Origin: Odontocerum albicorne
Lineage: Eukaryota; Arthropoda; Insecta; Trichoptera; Odontoceridae
Length of the DNA: 64,000 bases
Reading direction: 5' to 3'
Assembly: GCA_949825065.1 (NCBI GenBank)
Contig: OX463859.1
Coordinates: forward strand, 9,333,850 to 9,397,849
Below, one piece after another: positions 45,105 through 55,035 of this stretch. The position numbers and the translations under genes are program-made. Under the pieces are notes generated by a model, which worked only from the letters and a program-made list of their open reading frames with translations, was not told the DNA's origin and did no database searches. The number at the start of each line of letters is the position of its first letter. Position 1 is the first letter of the stretch.

Positions 45105-45348
45105 ATGAAGCCAAAACCAGACACTTCGCCGACTGTGGATGTAAGGGCCCACACGACAACCTTCATTCTGTCGGAGAAAGTGGACGACACGAAGAATCCG
45201 AAAAAGAGCGAGAAGGAAATGAAGAAGGAATCTAAGAGGCTCGAAAAGGAAAGGATCGAAAGGGAGAAGCTGGAGAAAAAGGAGAGAGAGAAGGCGGATA
45301 AGGACAAAAAGGAGCGGGGAAAAGAGCAAGAGAAGAATGTTAAAAAGG
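45105..45348 (+). CDS. First coding exon of an unrecognised host gene
   Basis: The ATG (context aatcaagATGa) is preceded in frame by a TAA about 35 bases upstream, which supports it as the start. It encodes 81 residues, MKPKPDTSPTVDVRAHTTTF, ILSEKVDDTK, then a long Lys/Glu/Arg helix (KRLEKERIEREKLEKKEREK) expected to form a charged coiled coil. The exon ends at aaaaagg|gtaatt, phase 1. The 5' untranslated part may start after an acceptor-like ccttcag at 45060. Base composition is far GC-richer than the flanks. I do not recognise the protein. The downstream exon is not visible, because the intron is filled with LINE-A and other insertions. Confidence 0.6.
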
Positions 45349-45429
45349 GTAATTATTGTTTATATATAAATTTTTTACAATATTTCATAACACAGTTTTT
45401 TTTTTTATTTAACAAATTCGCACATACCT

Positions 45430-45820
45430 ATCATCACGATACTCCCTGTCGGGGTAGACAGAAAGGACAGAGCACCAGATTTATCTAGACACACATTCTT
45501 AGCCTCTTCCACATCCATACACTTCATATAACTTCCACGATTTATCTGATTTTCTACAAATAAAGAAAGACTAACAAAACAAATATACAGTGCGAAGTCA
45601 GTAGCAGGCGTGGTAGAAGAAGACCAAGGAAAGTATTGTTGGATGAAATGTACTACATTTTGAAATAAGGAAATGTAAAAAGTCAGAGGAATCGTAGGAG
45701 CTGTATGAGAATTGACTAGAGATAGAAAATTCGAAAAATCTGTGTCGCGATAGTAAAATGTGGTGCTCTCTTCTTTATGCCTGCTGCGATAGGAAAACAA
45801 CGTGATGGTATGTATGTAGT
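45430..45820. mobile_element. Two LINE-A 3' ends, head to head
   Basis: 45435-45555 is a minus-strand LINE-A 3' end (ccctgtcggggtagacagaa, ggacagagcaccaga). 45556-45820 is a plus-strand copy (agaaagactaacaaaacaaa, gtggtagaagaagaccaagg, gcgatag, caacgtgatggtatgtatgt). The join is abrupt. Either two insertions meet here or one inserted with 5' inversion. They lie in the presumed intron. Confidence 0.72.
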
Positions 45821-45879
45821 TATGTTTTCATAAATTAAAAAAAAAAATTAAAATCGCATGTTTCGGAAATACAGAGTGC

Positions 45880-46200
45880 GTTTTATGTTCTAGGCCGATT
45901 TTGTTTGGCCGCTATTTTGGTTTGGCTGTCATTTGTCAGTTCATATTTGACAGTCGTTGAGAGTGGTCGATAACAATTTACTATGGAGCATCTAGCTCCG
46001 CAACAACGTGTTGAAGTTATTAAAACATTTTATTTAAATAATTGTTCAATTGTGAATACGCGAGGAAAATTACGTGTTTTTTTTTTGGTATGTGCCAAGC
46101 AAGTCAACCATTCAGCGTGTAATAAATAATTTTGAAAATTTACATACACTGGGAGATAAAGCAAAGTCTGGGTTTCCTAAATTATATGTTAAAATCATAA
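45880..46200 (+). pseudogene. Tc1/IS630-like transposon, 5' fragment
   Basis: Has the leader ggccgctattttggtttggc, a catatttgacag block and a start reading MEHLAPQQRVEVIKTFYLNN. IQRVINNFENLHTLGDKAKS follows in another frame. Insect Tc1-like families have a matching N-terminal helix-turn-helix (QRVxIVKxYY). It stops after about 70 codons. The fragment at 55022-55560 may come from the same family. Confidence 0.6.
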
Positions 46201-46435
46201 CGGTATCCTATTAAAGCTGGCATGATATGTAACTTAATAAGGGTTGGTAAAAAAGTTACAAAAACCGAACCAAAACTTACGAGTTCATGTATGATTTTCT
46301 CCAAAAATAATATTTTTTTGTATTCTGAAGAAAAAAACGAAGACATTCTTTATACTGTTTTGTATATCCACCATGTTTTATCTTGAGATCAGAATGGGAT
46401 TATGAGCTATGAAATAAAATGTAATGACATGCATA

Positions 46436-47720
46436 ACGTATCGATCAACAATTCCCGGGACTAACCAACAGATGGCGCCTCTAATAACAAATCCATACCA
46501 TTCTCAGTTAGTACCAACCTTTAGAAGTTACGTGTCAAACTTTCATGACATTCCGACATTGAGTTACAGTGGTTTTAGTGACGCTACTTTTGCTACTTTC
46601 AAAACAATGGAAAAAACCGAATTTCGTGTGTTGATAAAACATTGCTTTTTAATGGGGAAAAATACCGTTGAAACTCAGCGATGGCTTGAAAAGTGTTATC
46701 CGGGCTCTGCTCCGTCGAAAACAACCATTTGTCGGTGGTATGCTGATTTCAAACGCGGTCGTACAGACACAAATTATGCTGAACGCTCTGGTCGTCCAAA
46801 TGAGGCTGTTACAACAGAAAACATAAAAAAACTCAAAATCGTGATGAAAATCACAAAGTATAGTTGCGTGAGATAGCCGACATCCTGAAGATATAATTTA
46901 GTAGTGTTAACACTATTTTGCATGAACATTTGGTCATGAAAAAGCTTTTTTCGAAATGGGTGCCGCGTTTGCTCACAATGGAACAGAAACAACAACGCAT
47001 CGATGATTCAGAGCGCTGTTTGGCACTGTTTACGCGAAATTAACAGGAATTTTTGCGTCGGTATGTGACAATGGAGGAATCTTGTATCCACCACTATACT
47101 CCGGAATCAAATCGGCAGTCAGCTGAGTGGAGAGCAGCCGGTGAAAGTCGTCCGAAGTGACCAAAAACTCAACAGTCGGCTGGGAAGGTTATGTCCTTAG
47201 TATTTTGGGATGCGCATGGTATAATATTCATCTATCACCTTGAAAAGGGAAAAACTATCAATAGCGAATATTACATAGCGTTATTGGAGCGTTTGAAGGC
47301 AGAAATTGCAAAAAACGGCCCCATTTGAAGAAGAAAAAAGTTCTCTTTCATCAGGACAATGCACCGTGTCACAAGTCGATGGTAACGATGGCCAAATTGC
47401 ATGAGTTGAACTTCGAATTGCTTCCGCACCCACCGTATTCTCCAGATTTGGCCTCCAGTGACTATTGGCTTTTCGCAGACCTCAAAAAAATGCTCCAGGG
47501 AAAGAGATTTGGCTCCAATAAAGAAGTGATTGTCGAAACTAACACCTATTTTGAAACCAAAGATAAATCCTTCTACACGGCTGGCATAGAAAAGTAAGGA
47601 AACCGTTGGAATGAATGTATCACTCTTGAAGGAGACTAACATATGTTGATGAATAAAGAAGAATTTTGACAAACAAATGTTGTTTTAGTAGTTAGTCCAG
47701 GGAATTATTGATCGATGTGT
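46436..47720 (+). mobile_element. Mariner element, complete ends
   Basis: The 30-bp terminal inverted repeats match at 26 positions (acgtatcgatcaacaattcc and acacatcgatcaataattcc, each then running to ggactaac). They are flanked by TA at 46434-46435 and 47721-47722. Length 1285 bp is normal for mariner. The transposase inside is broken. Confidence 0.95.
46607..47639 (+). pseudogene. Mariner transposase, inactivated
   Basis: Starts MEKTEFRVLIKHCFLMGKNT, then the second DNA-binding helix (TICRWYADFKRGRTDTNYAE). After stops near 46876 and 47041, a VTMEESCIHHYTPES block replaces the usual TVDETWIHHYTPE, so the first catalytic aspartate is Glu. The second is intact (HQDNAPCHKS) and the third is intact in PPYSPDLASSDYW, spaced as D34D. 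A TAA at 47595 truncates the last 14 codons (GNRWNECITLEGD). At least three stops and a frame shift make it dead. Relatives are about 345 residues. Confidence 0.9.
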
Positions 47721-47722
47721 TA

Positions 47723-47924
47723 CCTTCAAGGGTTAAAGTTGGAAAGTGAATTTTAATTACTTACAGAAGTCGTGACTCATATTAATGAACGAAATTCATG
47801 TGTTAACCCTTCACAAACTAGAGACAAAAAATCGATATAATCTAAAGGGGTTATTAGGTGGAAAGTGTGAGTTGAGTAGACATGGAATAACTCTTGAGTA
47901 AATGGAATTGAAAATCAGTGTTTA
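47723..47924. other. Spacer between two mariners
   Basis: About 200 bp with no feature. The two mariners converge here. Confidence 0.5.
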
Positions 47925-48004
47925 TATTAGGTCCTTACATATGAAATTAGCGTTTTGTTTGGGAGGAACATCAAGTTGATTTTTTTGTAATATAATATAT
48001 TTAT

Positions 48005-49024
48005 TTAATCAAAGTATGTACCATTGCTATCTATGCACTTTTGCCATCTCATAGGTAGTTCATCGATCCCTTTACTAAAAAAACCATTCGGACGGGAATC
48101 AATAAAATCTTTGAAGTCGGTTTGGACTGCCCCATCGGAGTTGAATTTTTTCCCTTGCAAGAAGTTATCCAAATTTCGAAAAAAATAGTAATCTGTTGGG
48201 GCAAGGTCCGGAGAGTACGGTGGATGTCTTAGACATTCCAATTGAAGCTCTTCTAATTTGGTAGTCGTCTGTTGTGCAGTGTGTGGTCTAGCGTTATCAT
48301 GAAGCAGCAGTGGCCTAGAGCGATTAACCAGCCTCGGTTGTTTAGCAGCTAGCTTTTCCATCATGGTTTGCAGTTGCTGACAATAGACATCTGCCGTAAT
48401 CGTCTGGCCAGATTTAAGAAAGCTGTAGTGAACGACACCAGCACTAGTCCACCAAATGCTCACAAGTAACTTTTTTGGAGTCAATTTTCGCTTGGGGCAT
48501 GGTTTGGCTGGTTCGGCAGGGTTCAGCCATTGCGATGAGCGCTTCCGATTATCATACAGGATCCACTTTTCATCACAGGTAATGATTCGATTCAAAATCC
48601 CTTCATTATTGTGCCGGTTGAGTAATGCAACGCAGCAGCCAACGCGCGTTTGTTGATTTGCTTCACTCAATTCGTGAGGTACCCACCTTTCAAGCTTTTT
48701 CACCTTCCCAATTTGCTTCAAGTGGATTAAAACAGTTTTATCACTAACACCGCAGCCTGCAGCTAACTCGGACGTGGTTTGCGATGGATCCGCTTCCACA
48801 ATAGCCTTCAATTCTTCATTATCAACTTTGGTCTCCGGCCGTCCACGGGGTTTGTTTTGCAGGTCGAAATTTCCAGAACGAAAACGTTGGAACCAAAAAC
48901 GCACTGTGTTTTCTTTTGCGGCACCGTCGCCATACACATCATTAATCCTTCGAGCCGTTTCTGCAGCACTGGTGCCACGGTGGAACTCGTACTCGTAAAT
49001 AACGCGATATTTCAAGTTTTCCAT
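48005..49024 (-). CDS. Mariner transposase, full length (cecropia/Hsmar1-like)
   Basis: 339 residues from MENLKYRVIYEYEFHRG; an in-frame Met seven codons upstream (49045) is possible but relatives begin near the chosen one. Order: N-terminal helix-turn-helix (GTSAAETARRINDVYGDG), second helix-turn-helix (TTSELAAGCGVSDKTVLIHL), linker WVPHEL, then the catalytic core. The acidic triad is complete: ITCDEKW, LLHDNARPHTA and YSPDLAPTDYYFF, with 34 residues between the last two. It cuts and pastes DNA at TA sites as a dimer in the nucleus. The protein looks able to act. Expression is doubtful because LINE-C sits in its leader, separating it from the right end. Confidence 0.93.
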   Translation of the reverse strand: MENLKYRVIYEYEFHRGTSAAETARRINDVYGDGAAKENTVRFWFQRFRSGNFDLQNKPRGRPETKVDNEELKAIVEADPSQTTSELAAGCGVSDKTVLIHLKQIGKVKKLERWVPHELSEANQQTRVGCCVALLNRHNNEGILNRIITCDEKWILYDNRKRSSQWLNPAEPAKPCPKRKLTPKKLLVSIWWTSAGVVHYSFLKSGQTITADVYCQQLQTMMEKLAAKQPRLVNRSRPLLLHDNARPHTAQQTTTKLEELQLECLRHPPYSPDLAPTDYYFFRNLDNFLQGKKFNSDGAVQTDFKDFIDSRPNGFFSKGIDELPMRWQKCIDSNGTYFD

Positions 49025-49126
49025 TTTGTAAACTGAGTGACGCAAAGAAAAAAAACAATTGAGGAAAAAACAAATGAATTATAATTTTCGAAACACAAAT
49101 ACTTGAGTAAATAGCTGTATAAATTT

Positions 49127-49910
49127 GAATTTGATATTGCTATGGTTGCTGAAAGTGAAGAGGAACTACAAGAGGCCTTAACAACTATGGAAAGCATTCT
49201 TCAAGATAACTACAGTATGAAGATAAATAAAGACAAAACAAAGCTGCTGACTGTAGGCCGAGCGCAGCACCAGATGAGAATAGTGATGTCGAGTAAACCA
49301 CTAAAGAACACCAAGGAGTTTGTCTACCTCGGGAGCAAAATAACATGGGACGGTCGGTCCAAGAGCGAGGTCGACAGCCGTATACATCAGGCTAGACTTG
49401 CATTTAATAAAAGGTCGAAAATAATAGAATCAAATAATATAGACCTAAAACTGAGAATACTCCTCATCAAGACCTATGTATGGAGTATCTTGATGTACGG
49501 CTGCGAGACATGGTGCCTATCCGAAAGAGATAGACGAAGACTAGAGGCTTTTGAGATGTGGTCCTATAGAAGACTATTAGGAATTTCTTGGAGAGACCGC
49601 ATCACAAATGAAGAGGTTCTCCAACGAATCGAAGGAGGAAGGCACCTGCTCAGGATCCTGTCCGAAAGGCGTGCAAGATGGATCGGTCATATAATACGAC
49701 AAGAGGGCCTCTTGCATGCCATAATGGAGGGTATGACCGAGGGGACAAACTCTAGGGGACGCCCACGCCGAGAGTACCTGGAGGACCTGTTGGTGGACGT
49801 GCGCTGCTCAACATATACAGACTTAAAAAGAGCCGCACAGGACAGGGGGGAATGGAGGAGAAGAGTTCAAATTGCTGCAAACCAGTCTTAGGACTGCAAC
49901 CACGGAAGGA
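49127..49910 (+). mobile_element. LINE-C 3' part, nested in mariner leader
   Basis: An open frame runs from FDIAMVAESEEELQEAL, directly after where YADD would be, through MKINKDKTKLLTVGR, EFVYLGSKITWDGRSKSEVD, YGCETWCLSERDRRRLEAFE and GRPRREYLEDLL to IAANQS and stop (49891). The 3' end is gcaaccacgga plus an A/G-rich tail. The frame is uninterrupted over 250 codons. It is 5'-truncated at the active site, so not autonomous. It matches 44224-44709 almost exactly. Confidence 0.9.
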
Positions 49911-49986
49911 AGAACCAAAGAGAAGATATTTGAGATCAAAGTTGCCAGTACGGCAAAACGCCAATTTCATATGTAAGGACCTAATA

Positions 49987-50380
49987 TTTACTATCGTTTT
50001 AATTTGTGTAAACAATAACACCCCACCATGTTTTACTATGTATAACGAATATGGAATACGTATTTATTTTATCAGTTCCCTTTATTTTGACATTCTGCTT
50101 TCCACGTATTTGGCCTTGTTCGATCGGCAAATTTATTTATTGGCAAGCCCACATCGCAGTCTCGAAATCCGATCCCCTCGGATAGTTGATACACTGTAAA
50201 AGTGACTGCATATCAATTACTTGTTTGACTGGAAGTAAAAGGCTGTCTTCAGTCTGAAATATTTACATTGCCTTTCATATCATCATAAGAAATACGACTT
50301 TTTCATCTAAAATAGGATTGACTTTTATTGATTTCTTCATAGCAAAATTCGTCAACTTGTTTCTAATCTTTCATTGCTCA
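49987..50380. other. No gene seen
   Basis: No supported feature. Confidence 0.45.
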
Positions 50381-50384
50381 CCCA

Positions 50385-50640
50385 TATATCGCATTTACTT
50401 TTCCTTTCGCACTTTTACTATCACCATCACTTTGTATTTCGCAACTTTCATTCTAAGACCTTTCTATCTTTCTCATCACATACAATTTACTTGTCAGACT
50501 TTATTCTCAGAGTCATCTATAGTACATTCGCCGACACTAACATATGTCATCAGGATTCAGCAAAACGCACACATTCCTATTCAAACTGTATCACATTTAA
50601 TTAGAAAATAATCGATACTAAGAAATACACAATTACACAA
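50385..50640 (-). pseudogene. LINE-A reverse transcriptase scrap
   Basis: The minus strand holds gttagtgtcggcgaatgtac and gactctgagaataaagtctg, then gcgaaa-type blocks. These match the post-YADD part of LINE-A at 18780-18880 and 27370-27500. Heavily decayed. Confidence 0.5.
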
Positions 50641-50769
50641 AAAATTAACTCTTCGTGACAATTAAAACAAGCAGTAGCAACTATCACCCACAAACCAGCG
50701 GTGGACTGGGCTGACAAATGAACTAAAATATTTATTTTATACTTTAATTGGGGCTTTTAGATTATTGTA

Positions 50770-51115
50770 AAAATTGAGTTCTATAATTTTGGTCTTTCTG
50801 TAGTGATGATGTGTGAGGAGTTTGATTTCGCATGATGTTTCCATTTGTAATTGAATGTCACTGTTTGTCAGGTTGATGATAATGTGCAACGGGGTTTTGT
50901 TTTTGTGTTATCGAAAATCGGAAAGAAGTGTCGATTTATTTTTTCATGCTAAATATCTTCAGTGAGATACAGGCAAAAGCCTAGGTTACTGGGGATACGA
51001 CAAATGAAAGGCAACAAACCCAGATCCATTAAAATTGTATGTCCAAATGAAATTACCTGTTGGTTTTTCGCAAATTATGTATGTTTGGTTGTCATATGTA
51101 AATAAATAAATAAAA
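50770..51115 (+). mobile_element. retro-3, copy 3 (3' end)
   Basis: Plus-strand copy of the family at 2775-3480. Landmarks are ggttgatgataatgtgcaac, ggggttttg, gaaatcggaaagaagtgtcg, gctaaatatcttcagtgaga, aaagcctaggttactgggga, ggcaacaaacccagatccat and an AAAT tail at 51097-51115. Confidence 0.75.
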
Positions 51116-51119
51116 TAAA

Positions 51120-51475
51120 TAATATCTACACTTGACAATGGAATTCACACTAACATTGCAAGTAGCTGCGATTGCGAGGAAACTGGACTAGGATCATGTA
51201 AAAACTGCACTGCATGTTGCTTTTATGATATACCATATACATCCTGCAGAAGTTTAACATGCATACGTTTGCCTATAAGCATGATATATTGCTTATTAAA
51301 AATTATTAACCCTTTCTTTAACACATACTCGTATATTCAGTATTTTTCTTAGTCAAAACATATCCTGAACTGATCACTAAATTCCTTTACTCTATCACAT
51401 CTTGAATCATTCATGATATCTAACGAAAAATACCTCTTAAGCAAAATTAGTAACAAACATTTTAGTATCAAAAAA
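51120..51475. other. No gene seen
   Basis: AT-rich. A TACTCGTA octamer lies at 51326-51333. Confidence 0.45.
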
Positions 51476-51477
51476 TA

Positions 51478-51565
51478 AATGACGATCTCCGTGGCCTAGT
51501 TGGTAAGACACTTAAATATCACTCGGGGATTTCAGGTTCGGTTCCCAAAAGTACTTTGAAAAAGT
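51478..51565 (+). mobile_element. SINE-1 head
   Basis: tgacgatctccgtggcctag, gttggtaagaca (A box), then a degraded B box (caggttcggttccc at 51533). The body is gttctagtctggtaaaag. Downstream to 51830 no LINE-D tail is recognised. Confidence 0.65.
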
Positions 51566-51831
51566 TCTAGTCTGGTAAAAGAGTCCGTCTGCTATGAAAA
51601 CTCACATACTAGAATTAACACTCGTGTGTGTGTTGTTGCCTTTTCACGTACGTGGTTATATTGCCAACATGTCCAACGGCGATCCGCGAATCCCATGTCT
51701 ACTCCAGTGGTTCAAACTTGAAGGCTCAATCAATGAAACCGAAGACAATTTAGTCTTCCGGCCATGCTTTTCAATATATCCGAATCAATAAGCCAATCAA
51801 TAAATAAATTTGAAATTGCGGCGATGTGTAT

Positions 51832-52135
51832 TTAATAGTAATAATAAAAAGAGAATTTATATAACGCCGTTTTGAGTGCAGAATCTCTCCTCAAGGATCC
51901 TCTCACTCGGGATTCATAAGCATAAACGAGTATAATGTTAGGAAGGTGGTGGCTGCGGCCATTCACCCGGCTGGGAACTTCACTTCTGCATATGTTAAGA
52001 AAAACATATTTGGTAAGAAAACGACACAAAACTTACTAAAGAAAGACGACCTACAAAGAAACGTTTGTAGATCTCCCGATATGTGATAGTAACACACTCT
52101 ACTTTAGGTGTAGTGTATGTGTGTAGTGGTTGTAC
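51832..52135 (-). mobile_element. retro-2 long copy, minus strand
   Basis: The minus-strand order matches 29160-29515: ctacacctaaagtagagtgt, gatatgtgatag (reverse), gtttcgtcttac-like DNA, aaggtggtggctgcggc (reverse), ccgttttgagtgcagaatct (reverse) and an (ATT)n tail at 51838-51848. Confidence 0.7.
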
Positions 52136-52139
52136 ATAT

Positions 52140-52615
52140 TTGACCTCAAAAAGGGACCTGTATCATCCGATTTATCTGGTCTATTTTGATTGTAAGTCCG
52201 CCGCTGTCCACATCTAATGGAAACGAAACATAACAATGCTGGCATAATACAAGAACAGTTGATCGATGACATCATGCAGCACGCCTAAAAGACTGTTACA
52301 CTGTTTAATAATATAAAATGTCTTCATTAACATTCATCCGCTGTCATCCAACTTCACGCGTAATTAATATTGAAAAACATGGATCATTTGCATTTTACTA
52401 CTGTTGTGTCGAGATCGGTGGCGTTTCGTCTCATCGACGTCTTGTTTTTGTTTTATTTTAAGTTTTGGGTGACAAGTTTACCGTTGTCTTGTTGAATTTA
52501 TTCATTGTTTATTATATAGTTCCCTGGGTGGCGTCTCCTGACTTAGTGTCCAAGTTGATGTCGTTTCGCTTTGTTTGTACTGGTGTCATTGTAGATTTTT
52601 TTTTTAAAGTAAAAC
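52140..52615. other. No gene seen
   Basis: Short frames only. A 95-codon frame at 52465-52752 is T-rich and unrecognised. Confidence 0.45.
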
Positions 52616-52619
52616 TAGT

Positions 52620-52754
52620 CTTTTTCGTTTCCCTTTGCTTTATCTCATCCATTTGGGATCGGCTGCTTGGACCTTTTTCCTCCATCTCTCTCTATCTCCC
52701 CAATCACTATGGGATAGTCCAAGTATTATCATGTCTTCCTCCATGCATGTAGAC
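52620..52754 (-). mobile_element. LINE C-terminal fragment
   Basis: The minus strand reads EEDMIILGLSHSDWGDRERW, RKKVQAADPKWM then stop. The DRxRWRxxxxAADP block is a known C-terminal motif of an RTE-type group different from LINE-A, -B and -C. Confidence 0.6.
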
Positions 52755-53407
52755 CAAAGATTCCCAAAGTGGTCTATATGGACCCCCAAGGATCGATTTC
52801 GACTTCTAGGGGGTCTATGTCTGCGAGAAAAGAAAATGGGGGTGCACGAGATGTAAATGGGGGTCCAGTGAGCAGATCCCATTTGAGCAATCATCAATAT
52901 TTAGGCGTTCCGTAATTGTCTTATTACACCTAACACAGATTGTGTGTACATAATACTTATAACTTATTAGACATAGAAAATACTTATATAAAGAAATCGA
53001 ATCCAAATCACTGAACATGGAGATTTAAGACTATATCTTACTAATTTTAAGCCAAATATTGAACCATTGCTATCAGGTTCGTCCCTCTCATTAACAGTAT
53101 TATTTGTTTATTAATTTTATGTAAGAATTTTACTAGGTTTTGATTTGTTTCGTTCCAAAGCCAAATATTTACTTGCATTTTGTGTCTTTCCAATAAAGGT
53201 ATGAATAAAAATTGTAAATTTTTTTGTTTTTTTTTTACAATTGTCCACTCTACAAAAACCTTATCAAGCTGAACATCACTGTGTCAGCTGTCAAAAACAC
53301 ATTTAATTAATAAGTTTAAGAAAATTCAATATTAGGCAGGCGGGGGTCTACGGAAAACAAAAAAATCGGCAAGTGGTCTACGGGACGAAAAAATTTGGGA
53401 AACTATG
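52755..53407 (+). mobile_element. hAT element, internally deleted
   Basis: Inverted ends caaagattcccaaa and catagtttcccaaa (12 of 14) are flanked by the 8-bp duplication atgtagac (52747-52754) and atgtagag (53408-53415). The plus strand at about 52990-53065 reads RNRIQITEHGDLRLYLTNF, KPNIEPLLSGSS. This resembles the end of the hAT C-terminal dimerisation region. The rest of the transposase is gone, so the element depends on a helper. Subterminal ggtctatatggacccccaag is typical of one hAT group. Confidence 0.82.
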
Positions 53408-53684
53408 ATGTAGAGTCTACATTGTAGACTCTTCTTGAGTTTTCCTCTCCGTCTGTTTGGGGAGTTCTCAATTCGTGACTGTCTTTAGTCGTGCTTTCAT
53501 TTCTTGACTTATTTGTGCCACTTTAATTGTTTCACAAATTCTTTCATTTTGGATCTTACCTAAAGTAAAACTAGTAAAAAAACTATTAACAATTCTGCAG
53601 TATTGTATTCCGTTGAGAAAATACCATTTTCTGGTTAACTTAAAGGTTTTAGTGAACTCAAGAGTTACACAAACAATAAAAGTG

Positions 53685-53765
53685 TAATTTATATAGCGCC
53701 ATTTATAGAGATGACTCTCCTCAAGGGCACTCTGACTCGGAAATCTAAACTATTATAAAAAATAA
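53685..53765 (-). mobile_element. retro-2 tail, minus strand
   Basis: The forward strand reads gtgtaatttatatagcgcca, tttatagagatgactctcct, caagggcactctgactcgg. This is the inverse of the retro-2 3' end. Confidence 0.65.
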
Positions 53766-53839
53766 AATTTGTTAAATGTAGAGATAGGAAGGTCGCGGGG
53801 TTGGCCAATTGTTTTCGCTTATAACGTCTTTGACATATT

Positions 53840-53930
53840 TTTGGTTGGTTGGAAGATATTACTACATGACATTAAACCCGCCACCGCCTAGGCCTAAGTG
53901 TATACAATAAAAGTGTAGTACGATACGATA
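53840..53930 (+). mobile_element. LINE-D / SINE-1 tail fragment
   Basis: ggttggttggaagatattac with a broken hairpin (attactacatgacatt), then aaacccgccaccgcctaggc and tacaataaaagtgtag. Confidence 0.6.
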
Positions 53931-53974
53931 CAAACTTTGATTTAGAACAACATGACTAACAAATTACAATATTA

Positions 53975-54265
53975 TAAGAGGGTTTGCGCAAGTGGAAAGA
54001 ATAAATCAAGAAACATTAAAAAAAACAAATACACACTGCATATATCAGTGAAAGGCGTGGTAGAGGAAGACCAAGGATGTGTATAAATTTTTGAAAGAAG
54101 GAAAAGTAAGAAGTATGAGAAATCATAAGAAGATTTATGGATGTGGAAAAGGCGAAATACGCATGTCGAAATATGAAGAAAATCTAGAGGGAAGCGGCGT
54201 GATTGTATATTATTTGCTCTGCTTTAGTATGTCCAATATCATCTCGAATTCCTCCACAATATAGA
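53975..54265 (+). mobile_element. LINE-A fragment
   Basis: gaataaatcaagaaacatta, gcgtggtagaggaagaccaa, a deletion removing the VWLDQ region, then tgaaagaaggaaaagtaaga, tttatggatgtggaaaaggc. Lacks the 3' UTR. Confidence 0.7.
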
Positions 54266-54800
54266 TGTGAACAACATCCAACCTGTTCTAGAATTTTATC
54301 TCGTGACACTTCTCGGACGTTATGCTCTGCGTAGACTAACTTATGTCAAGTACTACGGACTGGTTCCATTTTCATGATGTCGTGGTGTCTTCATTATTAA
54401 ATCACTGAACGTATTTGCTTCATTCATATTTTTATCTCCACGCCCAGTTTATATGGCCGTTCGTTGCCGTAATATGTTTTTATCTCTACGAGTATTATCA
54501 CCAGATTTTTTTGCCGGGAGTTCGCGAAATTATGTTAAATTACAGAAATAGGTAACGCCCTTTTTATTTTACCTTATTTAAAAATTCCTGAAATTCAGCT
54601 AAATTCTTTATTTATTTGACTGTCTACTAACAGCACATTATATTTACATTGATAAACGTGAACTCAAGGTTATCAAAAATCCACCCAGGGTAAACAGACA
54701 CACCTTAAGACATTTACGAATACAACAGATTATGGGTAATTTTTTAGTAGTGCATACATATATTTTCTTTAATATTATATACGAGTACAATAACATTTTT
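54266..54800. other. No gene seen
   Basis: AT-rich. Octamers lie at 54487-54494 and 54780-54787. Confidence 0.45.
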
Positions 54801-54802
54801 CG

Positions 54803-55035
54803 TTGAAGTAGTGATGCCTCTGTCTTTTCGTTGATGTAGTGATACGAGTACCTCTCTATTTCCATTGAAGATGTGATACCTCTATCTTTCCGTTGAATAA
54901 GTGATGCCTTTATCTTTCCCTTGAAGTAGTAATGCCTCTATATTTCCCTTGAAGTAGTGATGCCTTTATATTTCCATTGAAGAAGTGATGTCTCTATCTT
55001 TCCGTTGAAGAAGTGATGCTTCTATATTTCACTCA
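54803..55035. repeat. 28-bp minisatellite, ~8 units, one carrying a 6-bp insert
   Basis: The unit is ttgaagtagtgatgcctcta then tctttccg. The second unit reads gtgatacgagtacctct where others read gtgatacctct or gtgatgcctct. It therefore has six extra bases that create TACGAGTA (54843-54850). Unit spacing is otherwise about 27-28 bp. Confidence 0.9.

Larger units (their letters stand above)
47927..49984 (-). mobile_element. Mariner with intact transposase, interrupted by LINE-C
   Basis: Terminal inverted repeats of 31 bp differ at one position (ttaggtccttacatatgaaa, then ttRgcgttttg). They are flanked by TA at 47925-47926 and 49985-49986. Total 2058 bp minus the ~780-bp LINE gives about 1.27 kb, the normal mariner size. 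The LINE lies between the right end and the start codon, leaving the coding region whole. Near-identical ends indicate a young element. Confidence 0.96.
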
